64,000 nt of DNA. It comes from Congzhengia minquanensis (GTDB taxonomy: Bacteria > Bacillota > Clostridia > UBA1381 > UBA9506). Made by a program: the position numbers and the translations under genes. Below, piece by piece: positions 9,601 to 19,397 of the stretch. The stretch's first letter is position 1. Each line of letters begins with the position of its first letter. The stretch is taken from assembly GCF_014384785.1 (NCBI RefSeq), contig NZ_JACRSU010000004.1, positions 124,001 through 188,000 on the forward strand, written 5' to 3'. Below the pieces are notes generated by a model. That model worked only from the letters and a program-made list of their open reading frames with translations, was not told the origin of the DNA and searched no databases.

Positions 9601-10146
9601 TTTCTGGATTTCGTGAGATGTTCTGAATCCGTCGAAGAAGTGGAGGAACGGAACTCTGCCCTTAATGGAAGCTAAGTGAGCAACGCCGCCTAAATCCATT
9701 GTTTCCTGAACGCTGCCGGAAGCCAGCATTGCAAAGCCGGTCTGGCGGCAGGCCATAACGTCCTGATGGTCGCCGAAAATGTTCAGCGCGTGAGCGGCAA
9801 GTGCGCGGGCGCTTACGTGGAACACGGTGGGGAGCAATTCGCCCGCAATCTTATACATATTCGGAATCATCAATAAAAGTCCCTGTGATGCAGTGAACGT
9901 AGTTGTCAGAGCACCACCCTGAAGGGAGCCGTGAACAGCGCCTGCAGCGCCTGCTTCAGACTGCATTTCAACAACTTCAACCGTTTCGCCGAAGATGTTC
10001 TTGAGTCCGTTCGCACTCCACTGGTCTACATATTCTGCCATTGTAGACGATGGTGTGATGGGATAGATAGCTGCGACTTCTGTAAATGCATAGGCGCAAT
10101 GTGCAGCGGCGCAGTTACCGTCCATGGTTTTCATTTTTTTAGCCAT
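6631..10146 (-). CDS. nifJ: pyruvate:ferredoxin (flavodoxin) oxidoreductase, single-chain
   Basis: Homodimeric enzyme that converts pyruvate and CoA to acetyl-CoA, CO2 and reduced ferredoxin; central to anaerobic energy metabolism. The 1171 residues match the family's usual length and carry all domains in order: the pyrimidine-binding domain (AYAFTEVAAIYPITPSS), the transketolase C-like domain, and the gamma domain. Two 4Fe-4S motifs follow (CIQCNMCSLVCPH and CLGCGVCPNTCP). The C-terminal TPP domain has a cluster ligand in GACAGCGETPY, GDGWAYDIGYGG and NTGGQSSKATPT. A good promoter lies upstream. The 56-residue ferredoxin encoded near 36 kb is a plausible electron acceptor. Confidence 0.98.
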   Translation of the reverse strand: MAKKMKTMDGNCAAAHCAYAFTEVAAIYPITPSSTMAEYVDQWSANGLKNIFGETVEVVEMQSEAGAAGAVHGSLQGGALTTTFTASQGLLLMIPNMYKIAGELLPTVFHVSARALAAHALNIFGDHQDVMACRQTGFAMLASGSVQETMDLGGVAHLASIKGRVPFLHFFDGFRTSHEIQKIEVMDYEDLKSLVDWDALKAFKDNALNPEHPVLRGTAQNSDIYFQGREASNTFYEKIPDIVADYMKEITKITGREYKPFNYYGAPDATKVIVAMGSVCEAIEETVDYLNARGEKVGVVKVHLYRPFSSKYFFDVLPKTVQKIAVLDRTKEPGSLGEPLYLDICNLFTGKKDAPEILGGRYGLGSKDTTPTQIAAVFANLDAAKPINGFTIGIVDDVTNLSLPLGEKINAAPEGATRCKFWGFGSDGTVGANKDAIKIIGDHTDLYAQAYFDYDSKKSGGVTMSHLRFGKKPIKSTYLLDEADYIACHKPAYIYQYDVLEGLKKGGTFLLNCVWSPEELDEKLPGHMKRYIAENDIHFYIINAVDIASSIGLGGRINMVTQSAFFKLANVIPIEEAVPLLKDAIKKTYGKKGDKIVAMNCEAVDKALTAIVKIDVPASWKDAKDEAKEADANVPDFIKNIVEPVNAQQGNKLPVSTFVGMEDGTFMQGTSKYEKRTVAVSVPEWNIDKCIQCNMCSLVCPHAAIRPTLMTEEEAANAPESFHAKDATGPQLKGLKFRVQVSPRDCLGCGVCPNTCPVGALTMVPVDKAVEDEAHNWEFAMTVPVKDDLMNKGTVKGSQFCQPMLEFSGACAGCGETPYIKLITQLFGDRMMIANATGCTSIWGGSAPSMPYATNAEGKGPAWANSLFEDNAEYGLGMAIAVRKIRATLKAKMEEAIEAGVDGKLADAFKTWIEGMNDADASKAAAKEIEALIKDADMSVPGVKDIADRTDFLVKRSNWAFGGDGWAYDIGYGGLDHVIASGEDINIFVVDTEVYSNTGGQSSKATPTAAVAKFAASGKKVKKKDLGMIATTYGYVYVAQIALGANPAQTIKAIKEAEAYPGPSLVIAYAPCINHGIKSKGNMANSIAEEKKAVETGYWHLWRFNPELKEEGKNPFVLDSKEPKGTVREFMEGENRYLMLKQAYPDVAEELFTKAEKDLLERYETYKKMAE

Positions 10147-10220
10147 TTTTATCCTCCTTAAAAGAATAAATTATTTATTTATCATTCATAGTGATAAACA
10201 TATGAATATATACCTTATTT

Positions 10221-10249
10221 ATTATAGCACAAACAATGATAAATTTCAA
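10221..10249 (-). promoter_or_regulatory. sigma-A-type promoter of nifJ
   Basis: On the minus strand, TTGAAA (10249-10244), 17-nt spacer and consensus TATAAT (10226-10221), 75 bases upstream of the nifJ ATG. Confidence 0.8.
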
Positions 10250-10538
10250 ACAAAAAATTTTTCTGTTCCGCGAAAAAAACAGCCGTAAATGTGGGAGTTT
10301 GAAAATTTTTTTAAAATTTATATACAAAACGTACAAAGCGAGGGAACTTTTTAGCAACATTTCGCGTCTAATTAAACAGAAAGGCAAGTAAGGGAACTGC
10401 TGTAAACCCTAATAAAAAGACAAAAAATATAAAAAAATTAACTTGGAGGAACATGAAACAATAAAAGATTTTAGCAACAAAACAGCAAAAGCCAAAAAGT
10501 TTTAATGTTCCTTTCATTTTTCGTAAGTATACTTTTAT
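10250..10538. other. AT-rich intergenic region between nifJ and comF
   Basis: About 390 bases separate the two genes, including the nifJ promoter. The rest is strongly AT-rich with no supported gene. Visible structure: AGGAACAT (10447-10454) repeated inverted as ATGTTCCT (10505-10512); the 11-mer TTTTAGCAACA occurring twice (near 10349 and 10469); and a GGAGG site followed by a three-codon frame ATG AAA CAA TAA at 10453. The inverted repeat may be the 3' end structure of the comF transcript. No clear terminator was seen. Confidence 0.4.
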
Positions 10539-11249
10539 TTAAGAACGCTGCCTGATATCCGTTTTCGCTAAAACGCAGGCAGTAACGCTCTTTGAAACAG
10601 CCGAGAGGGTTTTGGCGGCTTCCCGCATGGTTGCGCCGGTGGTGAAAATGTCGTCTACAAGAAGCACTTTTTTCTCGCGGACAGCATCGGGGCTGCTTAA
10701 AGCAAACGCCCCGCGAACATTGCGATCCCTTTGGTGCATGTCAAGCTCCGACTGCCGTTCGGTATCCCGGCACTTTTTAAGCGCGTTGGAAACGCAAGGG
10801 GCGTGAAATTGTTTGGCAATGTCCTTTGCAATTAATTCCGCTTGATTGAAGCCTCTTTCCCGAAGGCGCTCATTCGACAGCGGAGTAGGAACCACAACAT
10901 CAAAATCCGTGCAGCCGAAGGAAAGAAGTTGAGCGCACATCATCATTGCAAAAGAAGTGTGCAGGTCAGAACGGCCGCCGAATTTATAGCGGTGCAGCGA
11001 GTTGCGCAGGATTCCCTGATAGGAGACACAGGCAACTAACTGGCCGTAAGCGGGACTGTTGCTTAGGCACTTTCCGCAAAGTTCAGCGCCGGAAGGCAGG
11101 GGTGCAAAACAGGTCTTGCAAAAAGCGCCCGGTTTTAAAAGAGTTAAATGTTCTTTGCAGGAATTGCAGACAAACCGGTTTCTTCCGGCAGGTTTTTGGC
11201 ACACTACACAGGGACTTGGAAATAAAAAGGAAAGAATTTTATCGAACAT
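10539..11249 (-). CDS. ComF family phosphoribosyltransferase-like protein
   Basis: A 236-residue ComF-type protein. The N-terminus has two zinc-finger-like Cys pairs (CVVCQKPAGRNRFVCNSC and CKTCFAPLPSGAELCGKC). The C-terminal part has the PRTase signature VLLVDDIFTTGATMREA preceded by RERGFNQAELIA. In transformable species ComF acts at the cytoplasmic side of DNA uptake, but homologues are widespread in non-competent anaerobes. No other competence genes are in the window. The ATG overlaps the end of aroQ by 11 bp, so the two are coupled. Confidence 0.92.
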   Translation of the reverse strand: MFDKILSFLFPSPCVVCQKPAGRNRFVCNSCKEHLTLLKPGAFCKTCFAPLPSGAELCGKCLSNSPAYGQLVACVSYQGILRNSLHRYKFGGRSDLHTSFAMMMCAQLLSFGCTDFDVVVPTPLSNERLRERGFNQAELIAKDIAKQFHAPCVSNALKKCRDTERQSELDMHQRDRNVRGAFALSSPDAVREKKVLLVDDIFTTGATMREAAKTLSAVSKSVTACVLAKTDIRQRS

Positions 11250-11679
11250 GGTTTTTTATCAGTTCCTCAACAGCCAGCACATATCCCTGTTTGCCCAATC
11301 CGCAGATTTGTTTCACGCAAACGGGCTCCAGCACCGATACGCTGCGGAACGGCTCCCTGGCATGAATGTCTGAAAGGTGTACCTCCACACAGGGCACCAT
11401 AACGGAAGAAATCGCGTCGCGGATGGCGTAGCTGTAATGGGTGTAGGCACCGGCGTTTAAAATAATGCCGTCGCAGGCCTGATAACAGGACTGGATTGCG
11501 TCGATAATCGCCCCTTCCGAGTTGGACTGGAAACAGTCTGCCGCAAAGCCCTTTTTCTTTGCCTCGGAAACAACCAGCTGTTCAATGTCCGACAGCGTGT
11601 CATGCCCATATATTTCAGGCTGGCGGACGCCCAGCATATTCAAATTCGGACCATGAATCAGTTTTAATTTGTAATACAT
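11239..11679 (-). CDS. aroQ: type II 3-dehydroquinate dehydratase
   Basis: Shikimate-pathway enzyme converting 3-dehydroquinate to 3-dehydroshikimate, 146 residues, the usual length for the dodecameric type II family. Motifs: LIHGPNLNMLGVRQPEIYG at the start (catalytic Tyr in the lid loop), FQSNSEGAIIDAIQ, LNAGAYTHYSYAIRDAI, and VEVHLSDIHAREPFR with the catalytic His. The ATG at 11679 follows an AGGGG and gives the standard N-terminus; the frame is open further upstream but without family similarity. No other aro gene is nearby. Confidence 0.96.
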   Translation of the reverse strand: MYYKLKLIHGPNLNMLGVRQPEIYGHDTLSDIEQLVVSEAKKKGFAADCFQSNSEGAIIDAIQSCYQACDGIILNAGAYTHYSYAIRDAISSVMVPCVEVHLSDIHAREPFRSVSVLEPVCVKQICGLGKQGYVLAVEELIKNHVR

Positions 11680-11698
11680 TTTATCGCCCCTATTCTGA

Positions 11699-13471
<1,773 letters not shown>

Positions 13472-13573
13472 GTTTAGCAATACCGCACATTGTGCGTTTG
13501 CATAAAAAAGTTGCAATAAATATGTAATATTTGTAAGATTTTTTACATTTTTATTACAACTGTAAATTTTGCA

Positions 13574-13602
13574 TTGACTATGCCGAAAACTAGTGGTATA
13601 AT
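13574..13602 (+). promoter_or_regulatory. strong promoter of the S-layer gene
   Basis: TTGACT (13574-13579), 17 nt, consensus TATAAT (13597-13602). The predicted start near 13609 gives a leader of about 127 nt. Confidence 0.85.
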
Positions 13603-13638
13603 CAGTGTATAGTAATGATGGGCGTATAGCTTGTCGCA

Positions 13639-13677
13639 TCGCCTTTGCTGTTTTTGAAAGAGGAACAGCTTTGGCGA
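13639..13677 (+). promoter_or_regulatory. stable hairpin in the S-layer mRNA leader
   Basis: TCGCC-TTT-GCTGTT (13639-13652) pairs with AACAGC-TTT-GGCGA (13664-13677). This gives two helices of 6 and 5 bp joined by a symmetric TTT/TTT internal loop, with an 11-nt apical loop. There is no U-tract, so it is not a terminator. A role in protecting a long-lived mRNA is likely but inferred. Confidence 0.6.
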
Positions 13678-13735
13678 AAACCACATCTCTTTCGATTTTA
13701 AATTAAATTTATTATAAGGGAGGATTTGAGACGTT

Positions 13736-16597
13736 ATGAAAAATCTCAAAAAGTTAGTCTCCGTAATTGTTACGGTTGCTATGCTTATCAGCTCATTGGC
13801 TGCATTAAGCGTTGGCGCTGCAACAGGACAGTATGGAGACGTACAAGAATCAAATAGCTACTACAAAGCTATTAAAGTTCTTTCCGGTCTTGGTATTGTA
13901 GAGGGTGATGATGAAGGCAACTTCAACCCCACAAGCAATATCAAAAGATCAGAAATGGTCGCTATGGTTTGTAGAGCAATGGGCCAAGAAGATGTTGCAA
14001 AAGCATCTGGCGGAAGCTCATTTGACGATGTAGCTGCAGATCATTGGGCAGCAGGCTACATTGCATGGGGCGTTGCAGGCGACATCATTTATGGTGTTGG
14101 CGACAACAAATTTGACCCCGATGCAAATGTTAAATTCCAGGATGCAGTTGTTATGGTTCTCAGAGCGTTAGGTTATGAAAGAATTGCTCAGAGAAGCGAA
14201 AACGGCGGTTATCCCACAGGTTATCTGAAAGTTGCTTCTCAGAGAGGCGTTCTTGCAAGCACAAACTTTGACGGTGCTACAGCTGCTACAAGAGAAGTAG
14301 TTGCTCAGGTTATCTACAATGCATTAACCACACCATTGGTAGACGTTTCTTACTATGCGCCGAACCCGAAAGATGACGAATATGTTGTTTACGACGGTAA
14401 AAACGGCACAGACTTAAGAACACTTCTTACCTACACAAATGAAATTTATAAGGTAAAAGCTGTTGTAGAAAACACTGCTAAAACGGACGAAAATCTCCGT
14501 AAAGATGTTGACAACCCGAAAGCAGAGCTTGATATAATCGGTACATATGATTATTATTGGGACGAAATTTTAGACAATCAGTTCTCTTCTAAAAATTCAA
14601 CAATTAAACCGTATGCAGGCGAAACCGAAGTTGGCGACTACCTGGGTTACACAGTTGAAGCCTATATCGCTGAGAATGACAATGAAGAATGGGAACTCTT
14701 AGCAGTTGTTGTTGACTCTAAGTCGACAGACTCAGAAACTGTTTCTGCTAACTTTGAAGCATATGATGAACAAGAGGGTACATTCGAGTACTATGAAGAT
14801 CTTAACGATTCAAAAACCGTTAAGATTGATACGAAGACAGGCGATGATCTCTCTGTATACTATAATGGTTCTAAAATTAGTATGAAAGAGATTGAGAAAG
14901 AATTTGGTTCTTTAGAAAAATTATTAGTCGATGAAGCAAATTCTATTACGTTCATGGGTCCGAAGAATGATGACTATGACAAAATCTTTGTTACAGACTA
15001 TTCTTATGCGCAGGTTGATACAGTAAGAGTTGATGAAAGCTTTGTTAAGTTTACTTCAGGCGGTTTATCTTTAGACCCCGATGACAGAGGCAATGATACA
15101 TTTGTTTATAACCTCTATGACGCTGATGGCAATACAATTACATTAGAAGATGTTCAGGAAGATGATATCTTTAATATTGTCGCTCCGTTAGTTGGTGGTG
15201 AGAGAAAGCCGTTAGATGACAATGTTCCTTATATGGATATCTATGTAACAAATGAAACTGTAACAGGAACAGTTGATGAAGAAGTAGAGAAAGATTACAA
15301 ATACATGATTGCAGGCGAAGAATATATCATTGATAGAAACGCAACCCTCAAGGTTGGTGATGAAGGTATCTTCTATATCACAATTGACGGCCTTGTATTT
15401 GATTCTGACGCTGCTTCTGTAGTAAACAAGAATTATTCCTTTATCGTTACATATGGTAATGATATAGTTTTCAGTGTTAAAACACATATGCTCAAGCTGT
15501 TTACTGCTGACGGTGCTCTTGAGACCTACACAGTAGCTCCCACTTTAAAGGTTTATGATGGGGATGAATTTAAAACCTATAAGAGAAATGACAAAACTCA
15601 GGATGCGTTCTTCGAAACGATTGAAGATTTAGTTGCTGATGAAACAACGAAAGAAGCTGCAATAGCTAAGCTTGGTGAGAGAATTGTTACATTTAGGACC
15701 AATGACAGTAATGAAATTACAGAGCTTAGATTTGCAAAGCAAGGTGCTAATTTTAATGTAGCATCTTCTGACAGCTATAAATATAATGAGGACACACAGG
15801 TATTTGGTAGCTGGGATTTAAATGATGATTCCAAACTCTTTGTTGCTCCGGTATCAGATATTGCTACCAATGCTTACAATGTAGATGAAGATGATCTTGA
15901 AATTGCTTCATTCTCTTCTTTAGACGAAGATAAGAATGGTGGATATTCTGCATTCTTATACACCTTTGATAGAGACGAGTACCTTGGTGCGGCACTTGTT
16001 AGTGAAGAAATTGATGGTACACTGAAGAAGTCTCACTTAGCTGTTGTTAAGACAAGATCTACAGGTCTTGATGCTGACGGTTCAGACATTGATAAATACA
16101 CATTCGTTCAGAGCGGCGAAACCATTACAATGGGCGTTGATTATGACGAGATGGACGCAGTTAAAACAATGGATACAGGTGACGTTTTCCGTTACACCAA
16201 GAATGGTGATGGTGAAATCAAGAAGACAAACTTCATCTATGATGCATCAACAAGAAGCTTTGATGCTGGCGATTTCACTTATGCTAAGTATGATGAAAAT
16301 GATGTTGCAATTGTTTACGGTGAAGTAACAGACATCAGAAGCAATAAGATGACTGTTGATGCTGTAGGTGTAGACGTTGAAGGCGGCCTGAAACTTACGT
16401 TGAATGAAACAGATGGTAACACCTATGCTTTAGTTGACGAAAGCAGATTGACCAGCACAAACAAATCTGCAGCTGTTAAAGCTTTGGGTAGCTCTGCAAA
16501 TATCAAATCTTCTTATGGAAGCAATGAATACTTTGTTGTAGCACTTATTGGTGAAACAACACGATATGAAGACTGTGTACAGATTTTGCACAAATAA
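13736..16597 (+). CDS. S-layer homology (SLH) domain protein, probable S-layer protein
   Basis: A secreted cell-wall protein of 953 residues. The signal peptide (about residues 1-28) is followed by three SLH domains (roughly 33-83, 95-150 and 158-203), which anchor to secondary cell-wall polymer. The remaining 750 residues are acidic, Asp/Glu/Thr-rich and beta-like, with no family I recognise. High expression is suggested by the near-consensus promoter, structured leader, GGGAGG ribosome site, terminator with a TTCG loop, and a narrower, A/T-ending codon choice than its neighbours. Probably the main S-layer protein; a minor SLH envelope protein is the alternative. Confidence 0.88.
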   Translation: MKNLKKLVSVIVTVAMLISSLAALSVGAATGQYGDVQESNSYYKAIKVLSGLGIVEGDDEGNFNPTSNIKRSEMVAMVCRAMGQEDVAKASGGSSFDDVAADHWAAGYIAWGVAGDIIYGVGDNKFDPDANVKFQDAVVMVLRALGYERIAQRSENGGYPTGYLKVASQRGVLASTNFDGATAATREVVAQVIYNALTTPLVDVSYYAPNPKDDEYVVYDGKNGTDLRTLLTYTNEIYKVKAVVENTAKTDENLRKDVDNPKAELDIIGTYDYYWDEILDNQFSSKNSTIKPYAGETEVGDYLGYTVEAYIAENDNEEWELLAVVVDSKSTDSETVSANFEAYDEQEGTFEYYEDLNDSKTVKIDTKTGDDLSVYYNGSKISMKEIEKEFGSLEKLLVDEANSITFMGPKNDDYDKIFVTDYSYAQVDTVRVDESFVKFTSGGLSLDPDDRGNDTFVYNLYDADGNTITLEDVQEDDIFNIVAPLVGGERKPLDDNVPYMDIYVTNETVTGTVDEEVEKDYKYMIAGEEYIIDRNATLKVGDEGIFYITIDGLVFDSDAASVVNKNYSFIVTYGNDIVFSVKTHMLKLFTADGALETYTVAPTLKVYDGDEFKTYKRNDKTQDAFFETIEDLVADETTKEAAIAKLGERIVTFRTNDSNEITELRFAKQGANFNVASSDSYKYNEDTQVFGSWDLNDDSKLFVAPVSDIATNAYNVDEDDLEIASFSSLDEDKNGGYSAFLYTFDRDEYLGAALVSEEIDGTLKKSHLAVVKTRSTGLDADGSDIDKYTFVQSGETITMGVDYDEMDAVKTMDTGDVFRYTKNGDGEIKKTNFIYDASTRSFDAGDFTYAKYDENDVAIVYGEVTDIRSNKMTVDAVGVDVEGGLKLTLNETDGNTYALVDESRLTSTNKSAAVKALGSSANIKSSYGSNEYFVVALIGETTRYEDCVQILHK

Positions 16598-16622
16598 GTT
16601 TAATTAGATTTTATAATCTGAG

Positions 16623-16653
16623 AAAGAGGATACTTCGGTATCCTCTTTTTTTT
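16623..16653 (+). terminator. intrinsic terminator after the S-layer gene
   Basis: AAAGAGGATAC (16623-16633), TTCG tetraloop, GTATCCTCTTT (16638-16648), then a run of T to 16653. Confidence 0.93.
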
Positions 16654-16686
16654 ACGCAATTTCAAAAGAAAATCTGTATATTCCAG

Positions 16687-16716
16687 TTGAACTTTACATC
16701 ATTTATGTGATATAAT
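16687..16716 (+). promoter_or_regulatory. promoter of the SGNH hydrolase gene
   Basis: TTGAAC (16687-16692), 18-nt spacer, TATAAT (16711-16716), followed by GCAGGAGGAG just before the ATG at 16748. Confidence 0.75.
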
Positions 16717-16747
16717 TCTTTTGTATTAAAATTGCAGGAGGAGTAAA

Positions 16748-18310
16748 ATGGCAAGGAGTTTAAAAGGTACGATATGTATTTTTATGTGCATTTACATGAT
16801 TTTTGGAATTCAAGCGGTTACAGCGGAACCAGAAGTTATCATTTGGGAGCCGACAGCGCGGGTAGTAATTAAAGGAGCTGTTGACAGTGCAAAAGCAGGA
16901 GAGCCGGTGACGGTTATACTGTTGGATAAAGAAGCAGACCCGCAGAATTATCAGTCAGATGATGTCGGATTTCTTGACCAAATAATTGTGAGTGAGGACG
17001 GCGGCTATCAGTTTTCGTTTACACTCAACAAGGCAATTGAGCGGTATAAGCTGGTGATGTATCTTGCCGGTGAAAACATTACAAAGAGTGTAATTTCTGC
17101 TACCACAAACAACAAGCTGATATCTGCGCAGGTCGATATAACGCGCGGTGTTACGGCAGCGGACATTTTAGTGAATTTTACAAACGATTTACAAGTTGAA
17201 AACTCTACATATGTAGTTATTGCTTCCTATTATGATGAAAGCAATAAATTGCTTTTGGTGGAGTCTACTCCGGTGAAGGATCTATCGAATACATTTCAAT
17301 CGTCAGACCGCATTACAACGCAATATCCAGATGGAGCAAAGTATTTAAAGGTGTTTGTCTGGGATTCAACGGAAACAATGATTCCCCTTGCGGCTCCGGC
17401 AAAATCAGACCTTGATGAAGTGAAAACAATTGCGTGCTGGGGCGATAGCCTGACTTATGGACGGAACCAGGGCACCGACTGTTCCTATCCGAAAGTGCTT
17501 GCAGAGCTAACGGGCCTTGAGGTTTATAACATGGGCGTGGGCGGTGAAACGGCCACAACAATTGCCGCAAGGCAGGGTGCTTTGGACATTGTCATTGACA
17601 AGGCCTTTACGATTCCGGCAGACAAAACCCCGGTTGAAATTACATTTAAGTCCTCCGACGGCGGCGTAGTAACTCCTAGAAATACAAGCGCTGGCGGCTG
17701 GAATCCCTGCACCATTAACGGTGTGGAGGGAATATTGTCAATCAGTATTAATACGGAGGTGTGGCCCCGTGTGTTAAACTGGGCCAAGTTCACAAGAACA
17801 ACGCCCGGTACGGCAGTATCTGTTTCTGCTGGTACAAAACTGGTGCCCCAGGCGCAGTCTGTCAATGGCGACATCAATATCTTTTTTACCGGCACAAACG
17901 GCGGCTGGACGCCTGCGAACACCAACGCAAACGACAATTCGACTGAAGATGTTGCGGCTTTGGTTGCGCTGATTCAGAAGCAAATTGCCAATACAAAGTC
18001 TGATAAGTATGTAGTTATTGGCCTGACCAACGGTGGAACTTATGCATGGGACAGTCTGAACGCCGCGCTGGCCCAGGCGTTTGGGAACCGATTTTTAGAC
18101 GCAAAAGCTTATTTGGCTTCGATGCAGGCGCTAAATGACGCAGGCATTGTGCCCACTGAAACAGATTTGCAGTTTTTAGGGGAAGGAAAAATACCTTTGT
18201 CACTCAACTGCTCACCAGAGGACACAACGCATTTAAGCGATGTTGGCTATACGCTTTTGGCAAAACAGGTTTATCAGAAGCTGTTGGAGCTTGGTTATAT
18301 TTCAAAATAA
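16748..18310 (+). CDS. secreted SGNH/GDSL-family hydrolase with N-terminal beta domain
   Basis: A 520-residue exported protein. The signal peptide spans about residues 1-26. Residues 30-215 look like a beta-sandwich region of unknown family. The SGNH hydrolase domain begins at ACWGDSLTYG (nucleophile Ser near residue 233) with NMGVGGETATT as block II. It ends with DTTHLSDVGY (Asp/His of block V near 492-495). A beta-rich insertion lies between blocks II and III. The likely role is removal of ester groups, for example acetyl, from cell-wall or extracellular glycans; the substrate is not known. It has its own promoter behind the S-layer gene terminator. Confidence 0.85.
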   Translation: MARSLKGTICIFMCIYMIFGIQAVTAEPEVIIWEPTARVVIKGAVDSAKAGEPVTVILLDKEADPQNYQSDDVGFLDQIIVSEDGGYQFSFTLNKAIERYKLVMYLAGENITKSVISATTNNKLISAQVDITRGVTAADILVNFTNDLQVENSTYVVIASYYDESNKLLLVESTPVKDLSNTFQSSDRITTQYPDGAKYLKVFVWDSTETMIPLAAPAKSDLDEVKTIACWGDSLTYGRNQGTDCSYPKVLAELTGLEVYNMGVGGETATTIAARQGALDIVIDKAFTIPADKTPVEITFKSSDGGVVTPRNTSAGGWNPCTINGVEGILSISINTEVWPRVLNWAKFTRTTPGTAVSVSAGTKLVPQAQSVNGDINIFFTGTNGGWTPANTNANDNSTEDVAALVALIQKQIANTKSDKYVVIGLTNGGTYAWDSLNAALAQAFGNRFLDAKAYLASMQALNDAGIVPTETDLQFLGEGKIPLSLNCSPEDTTHLSDVGYTLLAKQVYQKLLELGYISK

Positions 18311-18315
18311 AAAGC

Positions 18316-18346
18316 AAAACGCACCGCGAATTCCGCGGTGCGTTTT
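18316..18346. terminator. bidirectional intrinsic terminator
   Basis: AAAACGCACCGCG (18316-18328) and CGCGGTGCGTTTT (18334-18346) around a 5-nt loop, between the converging hydrolase and queA genes. Confidence 0.92.
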
Positions 18347-18356
18347 TTCTGAATAT

Positions 18357-19397
18357 TTATAAAATAAGCATTGCGTCGCCAAAGCTAAAGAAGCGGTATT
18401 GTTCCTGAACTGCTTCGCGGTAAGCGGCCAAAACATGCTCTTTGCCTGCCAGGGCGGACACAAGCATGATTAACGTGGACTTCGGTAGATGAAAATTTGT
18501 AATCAATCCGTCTAGGCATTTAAACCGATAACCGGGATAAATAAAAATGTTTGTATATCCTGAGGCGGGCGCGAGAAAACCGTTTTCATCCGCTATGGAC
18601 TCGACCACACGGGTTGACGTTGTGCCGACGCAAATCACTTTCCCTCCGCTGCGTTTGGTGCTGTTAATGATTTCCGCGGTTTCATTTGTTACATGGTAGT
18701 ATTCAGAATGCATTAAATGGTCGGTCACTTTGTCTGCCTTTACAGGCCGAAAGGTGCCCAGCCCAACATGAAGCGTAACAAACGCCAGCTTTATGCCCTT
18801 TGCCTTAACCGCCTCCAGCATTTCTTCGTTAAAGTGCAGGCCGGCGGTTGGGGCTGCGGCGGAACCGTCATGCTTGGCATAAACCGTTTGGTAACGGTTG
18901 CGGTCGGCAAGTTTTTCATGAATATAAGGCGGCAGGGGCGTTTCGCCCAGTTCTGATAGGATTTCGTTAAAAATACCGTTATAATAAAACTTTACCAGCC
19001 GGTTTCCGCCTTCGGTAATTTCTAAAATTTCAGCTTTCAGCCGTCCGTCTCCAAAAGAAATAATATGGCCCGGTCTGCATTTTTTTCCGGGTTTTAAAAT
19101 TACATCCCACACATCATTATCCTTTTGCGCCAGCAGAAGGAACTCAACCGGGGCCTTTGTATCCTCCCGCTGACCAAACAGGCGGGCCGGAATAACCTTT
19201 GTGTCGTTAAGCACCAGGCAGTCGCCTGGATTTAAATAGGAAAGAATATCGCGAAAATGCTTGTGCTCAGTTTTTCCTGTGACCTTGTCCAAAACCAAAA
19301 GACGCGAGGCAGGCCGGTCTGCAAGCGGGGTTTGCGCAATCAGTTCCTCCGGCAGGTTATAATCAAAATCTGTTACCAACATCTCATTTTTCTCCAT
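18357..19397 (-). CDS. queA: S-adenosylmethionine:tRNA ribosyltransferase-isomerase
   Basis: Penultimate step of queuosine synthesis: transfers the ribosyl part of SAM to preQ1 in tRNA to give epoxyqueuosine. About 346 residues, full length. Motifs: [16 protein letters not shown] at the start, [19 protein letters not shown], the [12 protein letters not shown] signature, [10 protein letters not shown], and [19 protein letters not shown] near the end. The ATG at 19397 sits eight bases after GAGGTG; an ATG two codons earlier (19403) is too close to that site. The gene overlaps the end of the RpiR-type regulator gene, so the two are cotranscribed. No tgt or other queuosine gene is in the window. 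Confidence 0.96.
   Translation of the reverse strand: MEKNEMLVTDFDYNLPEELIAQTPLADRPASRLLVLDKVTGKTEHKHFRDILSYLNPGDCLVLNDTKVIPARLFGQREDTKAPVEFLLLAQKDNDVWDVILKPGKKCRPGHIISFGDGRLKAEILEITEGGNRLVKFYYNGIFNEILSELGETPLPPYIHEKLADRNRYQTVYAKHDGSAAAPTAGLHFNEEMLEAVKAKGIKLAFVTLHVGLGTFRPVKADKVTDHLMHSEYYHVTNETAEIINSTKRSGGKVICVGTTSTRVVESIADENGFLAPASGYTNIFIYPGYRFKCLDGLITNFHLPKSTLIMLVSALAGKEHVLAAYREAVQEQYRFFSFGDAMLIL

Noticed and set aside
10175..10387. Open frame of 70 codons on the minus strand upstream of nifJ
   Set aside because: It crosses the nifJ promoter, lacks a ribosome site and has the Phe/Ile/Lys composition of translated AT-rich spacer.
15212..15487. Minus-strand open frame inside the S-layer gene
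   Set aside because: Low-complexity translation opposite a certain coding region; no promoter or ribosome site.
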